In this document: piece by piece, positions 12,741 to 20,970 of the stretch
Layout: each line of letters begins with the position of its first letter
Position numbering within the stretch: position 1 is the stretch's first letter
Assembly: GCF_006716095.1 (NCBI RefSeq)
Contig: NZ_VFOK01000001.1
Span: forward strand, 682,001 to 746,000
DNA from: Barrientosiimonas humi
GTDB lineage: Bacteria > Actinomycetota > Actinomycetes > Actinomycetales > Dermatophilaceae
Direction: 5' to 3'
Length of the DNA stretch: 64,000 bases
The notes under the pieces: model-generated
The model's database searches: none
What the model was told of the DNA's origin: nothing
Seen by the model: only the letters and a program-made list of their open reading frames with translations
Position numbers and translations under genes: made by a program

Positions 12741-13061
12741 CCGGTATCAGCGCTTGTGACGGGTCCACACGTCCACGGCCCGTCACAACCCCCGGTATCG
12801 GCGCTCGTGACGGGCGGGTACGCCTGGGGCGCGTCATTTCCCCCGGTATCGGCGCTTGTGACAGGTCCACGCGCCTGGGGCACGTCACAACCCCCGGTAT
12901 CGGCGCTTGTGACGGGCGGGTACGCCTGGGGCGCGTCGTTTCCCCCGATATCGGCGCTACTGACAGGTCCACACGTCAGCAGCCCGTCACAACCCCCGGT
13001 ATCGGCGCTTGCGACGGGCGCGTGCGTCCACGCCCCGTCACGACCCCCGGTATCGGGGTCA
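12741..13061. repeat. 51-bp tandem array, six full copies plus a partial copy
   Basis: The core CCGGTATCGGCGCTTGTGAC begins at 12741, 12792, 12843, 12894, 12945, 12996 and 13047, an exact 51-bp period. Copies alternate between a type ending GTCACAACCC and one ending GTCATTTCCC or GTCGTTTCCC, so there is a 102-bp higher order. Across unit borders CCGTCACAA pairs with TTGTGACGG. The last partial unit runs into the stop codon of the FHA-like gene. No convincing start or ribosome site makes it protein coding. Confidence 0.9.
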
Positions 13062-13880
13062 GCGGCGGGGGAGCGGGGCGCTCACCGCACGCGCGGGCGG
13101 GCCTCCGGAGCGGCGGCGGTCCAGCTCGGCGTCGAGCGCGCGCAGGCCGCCCTCGGTGAGCAGGTGGTTGGCGAGGACGTACTCCCCGAGCTGCTGCGAG
13201 GGGTTGCTGCCGAACGGGACGGCCAGCGCCTCCGACGCCTGCCGGAACTTGCTGGCCAGCCAGCCCTCCGACTTGGCGGCGCCGAGCCACTGGCCGCAGG
13301 TGCGCAGCAGCACGCCGCGCGGCACGGTGTAGCTCGGGTCCTTCATCCGTCCGCGGCGCAGCAGCACCGCCGCGAGCGCCGCGGCCACCTGCCAGTCCTG
13401 GCCCGCCGGGGGCGACTGGATCGAGGCGACGTTCCACCCGGTCGTCACGGTCGAGGCCGGGTCGGCCGCAGCCGGCGCCCCGGATGCTCCGGCAGCCCCG
13501 GGCGCGGCACCACCGGACCGGGGGAGGTGCTGCTGCCGGTCGGGGTTGACCACCACGGTGGCCTGCGCGCCGGTCGAGGTGTGCAGCAGCAGCTGGACCG
13601 GCGGGCGGAACGTCGCCTCCTCGCCGTCCTCGAGGCTGCCGGCCACCCGGCCGTCGGCACGCTTGACCTCCAGGGTCCCCTGCCGCTGCTGGCAGCGCAC
13701 GTGCACCAGCCCGCCGGTCTCGGCCCGCAGCTCGAACGCCGAGCGCGACACCCGGCTCGAGGTGGACACCACCACGGTCCCTTCGTGCCCGGCACGGCCG
13801 AACACCAACGTCTCGCCCTCGCGCAGCGGCAGCTCCTCCTGCCCTCCGTCGCGCCGCAGCACCACCAGTCCGATCGTCAC
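13059..13880 (-). CDS. FHA-like domain protein of unknown function
   Basis: A 273-residue protein starting at GTG 13880, with GGAGAGGG before it. Residues 1-70 look like a forkhead-associated fold: EGETLVFGRAG, then STSSRVSRSAFEL in the place of the phosphothreonine-binding loop. A Gly/Ala/Pro linker (about 125-150) leads to a helical C-terminal domain (PRGVLLRTCGQWLGAAKSEGW cut here to its first part, ending LDAELDRRR). FHA domains bind phosphothreonine, so a role in Ser/Thr-kinase signalling is possible; this one looks degenerate. The stop lies in the last unit of the 51-bp array. Confidence 0.7.
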   Translation of the reverse strand: MTIGLVVLRRDGGQEELPLREGETLVFGRAGHEGTVVVSTSSRVSRSAFELRAETGGLVHVRCQQRQGTLEVKRADGRVAGSLEDGEEATFRPPVQLLLHTSTGAQATVVVNPDRQQHLPRSGGAAPGAAGASGAPAAADPASTVTTGWNVASIQSPPAGQDWQVAAALAAVLLRRGRMKDPSYTVPRGVLLRTCGQWLGAAKSEGWLASKFRQASEALAVPFGSNPSQQLGEYVLANHLLTEGGLRALDAELDRRRSGGPPARAVSAPLPRR

Positions 13881-14287
13881 GGGTTCCCTCTCCGCCGTAC
13901 GTCTGCCGCCGCTCTCCGCGAGAGCATCCTCTCGTTCCGTGGCCAGACTCGCCCCGCAACGCGTCTACTCAGTGTTACCGCACCCGGTGAGGGGAGCCCG
14001 GGAGCGGGTGACGGCGAGCAGTCGGCGCAGCCGAGTCGTCTGGGTCTGTCGGGGGGCGACCCAGCCGGCCCAGGCGCCGGGGTTCGCCGGCGGCCGTGGG
14101 GGCGGCCGCCGCGCCGGTCGGGCCGGCGGGGTCATGTGGCGGCCCCACCGGCCGGGCCGGCGCCGACAGCGTCCGCCAGGGCACGCGCCGCCGCCGTCCA
14201 CAGCCTCGCGACTTCCGCCCGCACGCGCGCCCCCGACCTGCCATCCTTCGCTCACGCTCGACGGTCGGGCGCCGCGAAGGGGGATCG
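13881..14287. other. Divergent intergenic region, 407 bp
   Basis: This lies between the FHA-like gene (minus) and the DUF4333 gene (plus). Both purine-rich ribosome sites are here (GGAGAGGG on the minus strand near 13886; AAGGGGGAT at 14277-14285). The rest is very GC-rich with several short Gly/Pro-type shadow frames. I see no convincing gene or strong terminator. Confidence 0.6.
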
Positions 14288-14854
14288 ATGAGCACCCAGG
14301 ACGACCCGTACGCCGCGCCGGGCCAGGCGTCCGACCCGGCCGTCCCGCCGCCGCAGCCGGCCGCCCCGAGCGGGCCGACGGCGTACGCCCAGCCGCAGCC
14401 GGCGTACGCCCAGCCGCAGCCGACGTACGCCTATCCCACGCCGGGATACGGCGGCGCCAGCGGCTCGGGCCGCGGGCTGGCCGTCGCCGCACTGGTGGTC
14501 GCGGTGCTCGCGCTGGTCGCAGCGGGCGTCGCCCTCGTGGTCGTGCTGCTCGCGCTGTTCCCGGGCGACCCCGGGCCGTACGGCCCCTACGACGAGGCCA
14601 TCACCGGCACCCTGGCCCAGGCCGAGGCCGGCCAGCCGTACGCCGGTGCCGACCTGGCCGACGAGGTCGCCCGGGCGTTCGACACCTACTACGGGCCGGA
14701 CTCGATCAGCGGCACGACCTGCCCCGACCTGCCCTCGGTGAGCGAGGGGGAGAGCGTCACCTGCACCGCGACGGTGCTCGACGTGCCGTCCGACCTCGAG
14801 GTGGTGCTCACCGACGACCGGGGCCACTTCGAGGTGCTGGAGTCTCCGTCCTGA
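14288..14854 (+). CDS. Pro/Tyr-rich membrane protein with DUF4333-like extracellular domain
   Basis: A 188-residue protein. Residues 1-60 are rich in Pro, Gln, Ala and Tyr with YAQPQP repeats. One membrane segment follows (about 65-90), then an extracellular domain with the pattern C...L...EGESVTC.AT (TTCPDLPSVSEGESVTCTAT), typical of DUF4333, where two cysteines probably bond. The ATG has AAGGGGGAT upstream. Its function is unknown; topology suggests an envelope protein. Confidence 0.75.
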   Translation: MSTQDDPYAAPGQASDPAVPPPQPAAPSGPTAYAQPQPAYAQPQPTYAYPTPGYGGASGSGRGLAVAALVVAVLALVAAGVALVVVLLALFPGDPGPYGPYDEAITGTLAQAEAGQPYAGADLADEVARAFDTYYGPDSISGTTCPDLPSVSEGESVTCTATVLDVPSDLEVVLTDDRGHFEVLESPS

Positions 14855-14917
14855 GGGCCGAACGGGCCGCCGGCGAGGGCCGCGGCACCGCCCCGAGCCG
14901 GGGCCGCGCGGCCGCTC

Positions 14918-14923
14918 TAGACT
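14918..14923 (+). promoter_or_regulatory. -10 box TAGACT, leaderless gatC
   Basis: TAGACT ends 7 nt before the gatC ATG, which has no Shine-Dalgarno. Confidence 0.55.
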
Positions 14924-14930
14924 GACCCGC

Positions 14931-15227
14931 ATGTCCACGCTCTCCCGCGACGACGTCGCGCACGTCGCCATGCTCGCCCGGATCCAGCTCTCCGACGAGG
15001 AGCTGGACCACCTGGCGGGGCAGCTGGACCAGATCGTCGGCTTCGTCGCGAGCGTCAGCGAGGTCGCTGCCGCCGACGTGCCGCCGATGTCGCACCCGCT
15101 GCCGCTGCGCAACGTCACCCGGCCCGACGAGGTGCGCCCGAGCCTGTCCGCCGAGGAGGCGCTCGCCGCCGCCCCCGCGCAGGACCTGCAGCGCTTCGAG
15201 GTGCCGCGCATCCTCGACGAGGACTGA
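14931..15227 (+). CDS. gatC: Asp/Glu-tRNA amidotransferase subunit C
   Basis: A 98-residue GatC, the small structural subunit of the GatCAB amidotransferase that turns Glu-tRNA(Gln) and Asp-tRNA(Asn) into the amidated forms. It starts [20 protein letters not shown], as usual, with [20 protein letters not shown] in the middle, which wraps around GatA. It begins the gatC-gatA-gatB unit. Confidence 0.95.
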   Translation: MSTLSRDDVAHVAMLARIQLSDEELDHLAGQLDQIVGFVASVSEVAAADVPPMSHPLPLRNVTRPDEVRPSLSAEEALAAAPAQDLQRFEVPRILDED

Positions 15228-15271
15228 CCGGCCACCGCTCCGCCACCCGCACCCCGCACCGAAGGACCCAC

Positions 15272-16792
15272 GTGACCAGCGACCCCACCCGGCTGTCCGC
15301 GGCCGAGCTCGCCGACCGGTTGGCCGCCGGCGAGCTCAGCTCGGTCGAGATCACCCAGGCGCACCTCGACCGCATCGACGCGGTCGACCCCAAGGTCCAC
15401 GCCTACCTGCACGTCGACCGCGACGGGGCGCTCGCCCAGGCCGCCGAGGCCGACCGGCGCCGCTCCGCGGGCGAGGACGTGGCCGCGCTCACCGGCGTGC
15501 CGATCGCGGTCAAGGACGTCGTCACCACCAAGGGCCTGCCCACCACCGCGGGGTCGCGCATCCTGCAGGGCTGGATCCCGCCGTACGACGCCACGCTGGT
15601 CACCCGCCTGAAGCAGGCCGGCATGCCGATCCTCGGCAAGACCAACATGGACGAGTTCGCGATGGGCTCCTCCACCGAGCACTCGGCCTACGGCCCGACG
15701 CGCAACCCGTGGGACCTCGAGCGCATCCCGGGCGGCTCCGGCGGCGGGTCGGCGGCCGCGGTCGGCGCCCACCTGGCGCCCCTGGCGATCGGCACCGACA
15801 CCGGCGGCTCGATCCGCCAGCCTGCCTCGGTGACGGGCACGGTCGGGGCCAAGCCGACGTACGGCGGGGTGTCGCGCTACGGCCTCATCGCCCTGGCGTC
15901 CTCGCTGGACCAGGCCGGCCCGTGCACCCGCACGGTGCTCGACTCGGCCCTGCTGCACGAGGTCATCGGCGGGCACGACCCGATGGACTCCACCTCCATC
16001 GACGCGCCCGTGCCACCGGTCGTCGAGGCCGCGCGCCGCGCCGACGTGACGGGGCTGCGCATCGGCATCGTGCGCGAGCTGACCGGCGACGGCTACGCGC
16101 CCGACGTGCAGCGCCGGTTCGACGAGTCGGTCGCGCTGCTCACCGACCGTGGCGCCGAGATCGTCGAGGTCTCCTGCCCGCACTTCGAGCAGGCGCTCGC
16201 GGCCTACTACCTGATCCTGCCGAGCGAGGCGTCCTCCAACCTCGCCAAGTTCGACGCCATGCGCTACGGCCTGCGGGTCGGTCCCGAGGGGGTCGAGCGG
16301 CCCAGCGCCGAGCAGGTCATGGCGGCCACCCGTGACGCCGGTTTCGGCGACGAGGTCAAGCGCCGGGTCATCCTCGGCACGTACGCCCTGTCGGCCGGCT
16401 ACTACGACGCCTACTACGGCCAGGCCCAGAAGGTGCGCACCCTCGTGGCGCGCGACTTCGCGGCCGCGTTCGAGCAGGCCGACGTGCTGGTCAGCCCGAC
16501 CGCGCCCACCACGGCGTTCCGGCTCGGCGACAAGCTCGACGACCCGATGGCGATGTACCGCAACGACATCGCGACCATCCCGGCCAACCTCGCCGGCATC
16601 CCGGGGCTGTCCGTCCCCGCCGGGCTCGGTGACGACGGGCTCCCCGTCGGGTTCCAGGTGCTGGCCCCGGCCACGCGCGACGAGCTGATGTACGGCGTCG
16701 GCGCGGCCCTCGAGGCCGCGCTGCTGCAGGAGTGGGGCGGGCCGCTGCTCGACCGGGCGCCCGCGCTGGAGACGATGGAGGTCGCCCGATGA
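15272..16792 (+). CDS. gatA: Asp/Glu-tRNA amidotransferase subunit A
   Basis: A 506-residue amidase-signature enzyme that releases ammonia from glutamine for GatB. The Ser-cisSer-Lys triad is present: Lys81 (PIAVKDVV), Ser156 ([10 protein letters not shown]) and Ser180 ([10 protein letters not shown]), close to the numbering in known GatA proteins. The GTG at 15272 follows GAAGGA. The stop overlaps the gatB ATG. Confidence 0.96.
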   Translation: MTSDPTRLSAAELADRLAAGELSSVEITQAHLDRIDAVDPKVHAYLHVDRDGALAQAAEADRRRSAGEDVAALTGVPIAVKDVVTTKGLPTTAGSRILQGWIPPYDATLVTRLKQAGMPILGKTNMDEFAMGSSTEHSAYGPTRNPWDLERIPGGSGGGSAAAVGAHLAPLAIGTDTGGSIRQPASVTGTVGAKPTYGGVSRYGLIALASSLDQAGPCTRTVLDSALLHEVIGGHDPMDSTSIDAPVPPVVEAARRADVTGLRIGIVRELTGDGYAPDVQRRFDESVALLTDRGAEIVEVSCPHFEQALAAYYLILPSEASSNLAKFDAMRYGLRVGPEGVERPSAEQVMAATRDAGFGDEVKRRVILGTYALSAGYYDAYYGQAQKVRTLVARDFAAAFEQADVLVSPTAPTTAFRLGDKLDDPMAMYRNDIATIPANLAGIPGLSVPAGLGDDGLPVGFQVLAPATRDELMYGVGAALEAALLQEWGGPLLDRAPALETMEVAR

Positions 16793-18297
16793 GCACCGCA
16801 ACCACCGACGCCGTCGTGCCGTTCGACGAGGCCGTGCAGACGTACGACCCGGTGATGGGCCTCGAGGTGCACGTCGAGCTCGGCACCGCCACCAAGATGT
16901 TCTGCGGGTGCGCCACGACGTTCGGCGCCGAGCCCAACACGCAGGTGTGCCCGGTCTGCCTCGGTCTGCCCGGCGCGCTGCCCGTGGTCAACGCGACCGC
17001 GGTGGAGTCGGCCATCCGCATCGGCCTGGCCCTGCACTGCGACATCGCCGAGTGGTGCCGCTTCGCCCGGAAGAACTACTTCTACCCGGACATGCCGAAG
17101 AACTTCCAGACCAGCCAGTACGACGAGCCGATCGCCTTCGACGGCTACCTCGACGTCGAGCTGGACGACGGCGAGGTCTTCCGCGTCGAGATCGAGCGCG
17201 CGCACATGGAGGAGGACACCGGCAAGTCGTTGCACGTGGGCGGCTCGACCGGTCGCATCCAGGGCGCGGCCTACTCGCTGGTCGACTACAACCGGGCCGG
17301 CATCCCGTTGATCGAGATCGTCACCCGGCCGATCGTCGGCGCGGGGGAGCGCGCGCCGGAGGTGGCGCGGGCGTACGTCGCGACGCTGCGCGACCTGCTC
17401 AAGGCGCTCGGGGTCAGCGACGTGAAGATGGAGCAGGGCTCGATGCGCTGCGACGCCAACGTCTCGCTCAAGCCGAAGGGCGCCGAGCGGCTCGGCACCC
17501 GCACCGAGACCAAGAACGTCAACTCGCTGCGCTCGGTCGAGCGGGCGGTGCGCTACGAGATCTGCCGGCACGCGGCCGTGCTCGAGGCCGGCGACAGCAT
17601 CACTCAGGAGACGCGGCACTGGCACGAGGACACCGGCGTCACGACGTCGGGCCGGCCCAAGTCCGACGCCGACGACTACCGCTACTTCCCCGAGCCCGAC
17701 CTGGTGCCGGTGGCGCCGCCGCGCGAGGACGTCGAGCGGCTGCGCGCGACCCTGCCCGAGCCGCCGGCCGAGCGGCGCAAGCGACTCCAATCCGCTTGGG
17801 GTTACAGCGATCTCGAGATGCGCGACGTCATCAACGCGGGTGCCGTGGAGATCATCGAGGAGACCGTGGCCGCGGGTGCGAGCCCGGCCGCGGCGCGCAA
17901 GTGGTGGAGCGGTGAGCTGGCCCGCCGGGCCAACGCCGAGGGCAAGGCGGTCACCGACTTCGGCGTACGTCCGCGCGACGTCGCCGAGCTCGACGGCCTG
18001 GTCACCTCGGGCCGGCTCAACGACTCCATGGCGCGCCAGGTGCTCGACGGCGTGGTCGCCGGGGAGGGCACGCCCACCCAGGTCGCCGACGCGCGCGGGC
18101 TCGAGCTGGTGCAGGACGACGGGGCGCTGGAGGCCGCCGTCGACCAGGTCGTCGCCGACAACCCCGACGTCGCGCAGAAGGTGCGCGACGGCAAGGTGCA
18201 GGCGGTCGGGGCCCTCATCGGCCAGGTCATGAAGGCGATGAAGGGTCAGGCCGACGCCGCCAAGGTGCGCGAGCTGCTGCTGCAGCGGCTGGGCTGA
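16789..18297 (+). CDS. gatB: Asp/Glu-tRNA amidotransferase subunit B
   Basis: A 502-residue GatB, the kinase/amidotransferase subunit that activates the misacylated tRNA. Signatures include [16 protein letters not shown], the cysteines in CGCATTFG and [12 protein letters not shown], and [11 protein letters not shown]. The C-terminal helical Yqey-like tail (residues about 400-502) that contacts tRNA is complete. ATG 16789 overlaps the gatA stop (ATGA). Confidence 0.96.
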   Translation: MSTATTDAVVPFDEAVQTYDPVMGLEVHVELGTATKMFCGCATTFGAEPNTQVCPVCLGLPGALPVVNATAVESAIRIGLALHCDIAEWCRFARKNYFYPDMPKNFQTSQYDEPIAFDGYLDVELDDGEVFRVEIERAHMEEDTGKSLHVGGSTGRIQGAAYSLVDYNRAGIPLIEIVTRPIVGAGERAPEVARAYVATLRDLLKALGVSDVKMEQGSMRCDANVSLKPKGAERLGTRTETKNVNSLRSVERAVRYEICRHAAVLEAGDSITQETRHWHEDTGVTTSGRPKSDADDYRYFPEPDLVPVAPPREDVERLRATLPEPPAERRKRLQSAWGYSDLEMRDVINAGAVEIIEETVAAGASPAAARKWWSGELARRANAEGKAVTDFGVRPRDVAELDGLVTSGRLNDSMARQVLDGVVAGEGTPTQVADARGLELVQDDGALEAAVDQVVADNPDVAQKVRDGKVQAVGALIGQVMKAMKGQADAAKVRELLLQRLG

Positions 18298-18357
18298 GCG
18301 GACGACGTTCTCCCGCCGTTCATCCCGGAGGGCCTGGCAACCCACCGGGGCCTGTCG

Positions 18358-18478
18358 TAGTCTGGCGGCACGCGCGGGGGGTCGTGCGCGTTTGCCGAGG
18401 GAGCAACCGCTGGAATCTCGATCCCCCGATGCCTGGGCACCTGAGAGTCAGGAGCCCAGTCACCTGAGAGGTGTGAGT
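18358..18478 (+). promoter_or_regulatory. Promoter and structured 5' leader of the surface-protein operon
   Basis: A TAGTCT box at 18358-18363 predicts a start near 18370 and an untranslated leader of about 110 nt. The leader can form a 9-bp helix (18376-18384 with 18419-18427, one G-U pair) enclosing GCCGAGGGAGCAACCGCTGG, which resembles the core of glycine riboswitches. Two nested hairpins follow: CTGGGC-A-CCTGA-GAG-TCAGG-A-GCCCAG (18433-18459) and CACCT-GAG-AGGTG (18461-18473). The second hides the ribosome site 5 nt before the ATG. CACCTGAGAG occurs twice (18438 and 18461), so either copy could pair with AGGTG. The layout suggests an RNA switch; ligand and class are unknown. Confidence 0.5.
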
Positions 18479-19162
18479 ATGAAGACCACGACGCCGCACC
18501 GTCGCCTGGGTCTGGCCGCTGCTGTCGCGCTGAGCGGGGGGATGCTGTTCGCCGGCGTCTCGACCGCCACCGCGGCCACGAGCGGCAACCTGGAGACCAA
18601 GGGCCCGCTCTACTACTGCGAGGATGGCTACCCCCAGATGGTGGTCTACGTCCGGCCGACCAAGACGGACGAGAACGTGTCCTACAGCAGCAGCCCCGAC
18701 CGCGGTGACGGTCAGTGGAAGCTGTCGGCCGGTGACAGCTACGGCCAGGTCTACAGCAACGGCTCCACGTTCGCGGGCTACTCCGGGACCATCACGTTCA
18801 AGGGCTCCGAGACCGACAGCTCGCTGACGGTCAAGGTCAACATCCCCGAGCGGTGTGGTGACCTGCCCAAGGAGCGTCCGGAGTCCGGCTGGGAGGGCAC
18901 CGCCGTGCAGCCCACCTCGGTCCCGACCTCGAGCACCTCCAGCTCGTCGTCGAGCTCGAGCAGCTCCAGCTCGTCGTCGACCTCGAGCAGCTCCACGACC
19001 GCGAGCCCGACCTCCACCGACTCGCCGACCGGCCCGCCCGTGCAGACCGGTTACGAGCCCAAGGACAGCAGCAACGCCGGGGCCCTCGCGCTGATCGGCA
19101 TGCTGGCTGCCGGCGCTGCCGTCACCGGCACCGCCGCGACCCGTCGACTGGGCGGTCGCTGA
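18479..19162 (+). CDS. Cell-surface protein with VQTG sorting signal
   Basis: A 227-residue secreted protein. Residues 1-33 are a signal peptide (probable cleavage at TATA-A). A compact domain of about 110 residues follows, with two cysteines (YYCEDG, ERCGD) that may pair. Residues about 145-175 are a Ser/Thr-rich wall-spanning stalk. The end is a tripartite sorting signal: PPVQTGYEPK, a hydrophobic helix, and a basic tail (RRLGGR). VQTG replaces the usual LPXTG. Two sortase genes follow at once, so this is their likely substrate. The domain is not one I recognise. Confidence 0.8.
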   Translation: MKTTTPHRRLGLAAAVALSGGMLFAGVSTATAATSGNLETKGPLYYCEDGYPQMVVYVRPTKTDENVSYSSSPDRGDGQWKLSAGDSYGQVYSNGSTFAGYSGTITFKGSETDSSLTVKVNIPERCGDLPKERPESGWEGTAVQPTSVPTSSTSSSSSSSSSSSSSSTSSSSTTASPTSTDSPTGPPVQTGYEPKDSSNAGALALIGMLAAGAAVTGTAATRRLGGR

Positions 19163-19166
19163 TCCG

Positions 19167-19895
19167 ATGCGTCGATCTCTGACGGCGGCGGCCGTGCTCA
19201 TGACCACCGGGCTCCTGGCCGGATGCGCCAGCGACCCCGCGGCCAACGAGTCCGGGCCGTCGCCGTCAGGGTCGAACGGCATCCCGACCTCGGTGCCGGG
19301 CGGGGGCAGCACGCCCACCGGCGGCACCCCCACCGGCGGCACCCCCACGGGCGGGACCCCGACCGGTTCCGCCGGCGAGAGCGACCCGCAGGCGGCCAGC
19401 ACCGGCGTCAACGGCGCGGCGCCCGAGGCGTCGGCCCCGGGCGGCAAGACCAAGGCGGCCGCGAGCGCGCCCGCGCAGCTGCAGATGCCGACCATCGGCT
19501 TCGACAAGGCCGTCACCAAGCTCGGCCTCAACGCCAAGGGCGAGATCAACCCGCCGGCCGGCGTCGTGCAGTGGTACGACAAGTCCGTCTCTCCCGGTCA
19601 GCCCGGGATCTCGGTCATCGCCGGGCACGTGCTCTACAACGGCCCCGACGTGTTCTACAAGCTCGACGACCTCAACGCCGGTGACGTCGTCACGGTGACC
19701 TACGGCAGCGGCGCGAAGAAGAAGTTCCGCGTCTACGCCGAGGAGGCCATCAGCAAGAAGGACCTGCAGAAGGACCCGCGGGTCTGGGGCTCGTCGGCGA
19801 CTCCCGTCCTCGCGCTGATCACCTGCGACTCCGCGTCGCGGGTGGTCAACAACCGCCACACCGACAACTACGTCGTGTGGGCCAAACCGATCTGA
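19167..19895 (+). CDS. Class F sortase, lipoprotein type (first copy)
   Basis: A 242-residue sortase-fold transpeptidase, acting on the outer membrane face to attach proteins to the wall or trim them. Catalytic residues: His154 (VIAGHV), Cys220 (LITCDS), Arg230 (NNRHTDNYVVW). The N-terminus has a lipobox LAGC (Cys20) instead of a plain membrane anchor. A Gly/Thr/Pro linker contains four TPTGG repeats (about 19312-19370). It starts 4 bp after the surface-protein stop, so both share a transcript. The fold and triad make the family assignment firm; the lipid anchor is a prediction. Confidence 0.9.
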   Translation: MRRSLTAAAVLMTTGLLAGCASDPAANESGPSPSGSNGIPTSVPGGGSTPTGGTPTGGTPTGGTPTGSAGESDPQAASTGVNGAAPEASAPGGKTKAAASAPAQLQMPTIGFDKAVTKLGLNAKGEINPPAGVVQWYDKSVSPGQPGISVIAGHVLYNGPDVFYKLDDLNAGDVVTVTYGSGAKKKFRVYAEEAISKKDLQKDPRVWGSSATPVLALITCDSASRVVNNRHTDNYVVWAKPI

Positions 19896-19912
19896 TCCGA
19901 GGGGGATTCGGC

Positions 19913-20755
19913 ATGCGTCGCGGTTACGTCGCGCTGCCGGCCGCGCTCTGCGCTGCCGCGTTGGTGCTGACCGGGTGCGGTGAGTCCGATCCGCAGGCGC
20001 AGCAGACGCGCTCCGCGGCACCGAGCCCGTCCGACACCCCGACGAGCACGCCCACGACGGCGACGAGCTCGTCCTCGTCCAGCTCGAGCAGCTCGTCCTC
20101 GTCCAGCTCGAGCAGCACCTCCTCGTCGTCCTCGACGTCGTCGGACCCGTCCTCCAGCAGCACGTCCTCGACGACGACCTCGCGCTCCACCAGCCCGACC
20201 GCGTCCCGCACCCCGCGCAGCTCGACGAACAGCCCCGACGGCAGCGCGACCAAGACCGAGCGTCCCTCGGCCGGCAGCGGCGACTCCGGCGGCGGCTCCG
20301 ACGCCCGCACCGTGCGCACCGGGCGCCCGACCCGGCTGCAGATGCCCTCGCTCGGCTTCGACCAGCCGGTGCGCGCCATGGGCCTGAACAACGGCGCGAT
20401 CAACCCGCCGCCGCACGTCGTGCAGTGGTACACCGGCTCCGTCCGCCCCGGGTCGACCGGAATCTCGGTCATCGCCGGCCACGTAGCGCCCTACGGCGGC
20501 CGGGCCGGGATCTTCTCCCGGCTCAACGACCTCTCGATCGGCGACACCGTCACCATCGGCTACGCCGGCGGCGGCGAGCGCAGCTTCCGCGTCTATGCCA
20601 AGGACGCCGTCGGCAAGACCGAGCTGCAGCGCGACTCGCGCGTGTGGGGCTCCTCGTCCCGCCCGGTGATCGCCCTGATCACCTGCGACTCCTCCGCCCC
20701 GTCGCGCGGCGGTCACAGCACCCGCAACTACGTCGTCTGGGCTTCGCCTGTGTGA
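19913..20755 (+). CDS. Class F sortase, lipoprotein type (second copy)
   Basis: A 280-residue paralogue of the preceding sortase. Lipobox LTGC (Cys23), then a long poly-Ser/Thr linker (about residues 40-100), then the sortase domain with His190 (VIAGHV), Cys258 (LITCDS) and Arg271 (STRNYVVW). GAGGGGGA precedes the ATG, 17 bp after the upstream stop. The poly-Ser linker resembles the stalk of the surface protein. Two sortases with one obvious local substrate suggest different substrates or a two-step reaction. The TGA stop is the first base block of the inverted repeat at 20754. Confidence 0.9.
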   Translation: MRRGYVALPAALCAAALVLTGCGESDPQAQQTRSAAPSPSDTPTSTPTTATSSSSSSSSSSSSSSSSSTSSSSSTSSDPSSSSTSSTTTSRSTSPTASRTPRSSTNSPDGSATKTERPSAGSGDSGGGSDARTVRTGRPTRLQMPSLGFDQPVRAMGLNNGAINPPPHVVQWYTGSVRPGSTGISVIAGHVAPYGGRAGIFSRLNDLSIGDTVTIGYAGGGERSFRVYAKDAVGKTELQRDSRVWGSSSRPVIALITCDSSAPSRGGHSTRNYVVWASPV

Positions 20756-20970
20756 TTTCTTGTCGCGGCTCCTCCTCCGGCGGCCCGTCGCAAGCTCCGG
20801 TCCGCCGGCATCGTCGCCGCGACCTCGTGAGCTGAACCGTCGGAGTGAATGCAGGGCCGGGGGGCCAGCGTCGGCAACTCCTCCGGCAAAGGGATCAAGG
20901 TCGCGGCGACGATGCCGGCAGGCGCGCAGCGAAGCAAGCGGCTGCCGGAGGAGGAGCCGAGACAAAAATC
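20754..20970. repeat. Large inverted repeat between convergent genes
   Basis: Two arms of about 72 bp (20754-20825 and 20897-20970) are imperfect complements. They share GATTT, GGCTCCTCCTCCGGC and the exact 22-bp block 20804-20825 versus 20897-20919. On each side the arm starts at the TGA stop of the neighbouring gene (the second sortase, and the sugar dehydrogenase on the other strand). The inner about 70 bp is unique. It may be a bidirectional terminator or a MITE-like element. Confidence 0.85.

Noticed and set aside
12741-13061. CRISPR array
   Set aside because: The 51-bp units have no unique spacers (the variable halves alternate between two related types) and no cas genes are near.
12687-14291. 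A long plus-strand protein with 17-residue PPVSALVTG repeats
   Set aside because: The frame continues antisense through the FHA-like gene, has no ribosome site at its start, and exists because the repeat period is a multiple of three in GC-rich DNA.
18366-18478. c-di-AMP (ydaO) riboswitch before the surface-protein gene
   Set aside because: The conserved CAGCTAACC and GTAGGC blocks of that class are absent.
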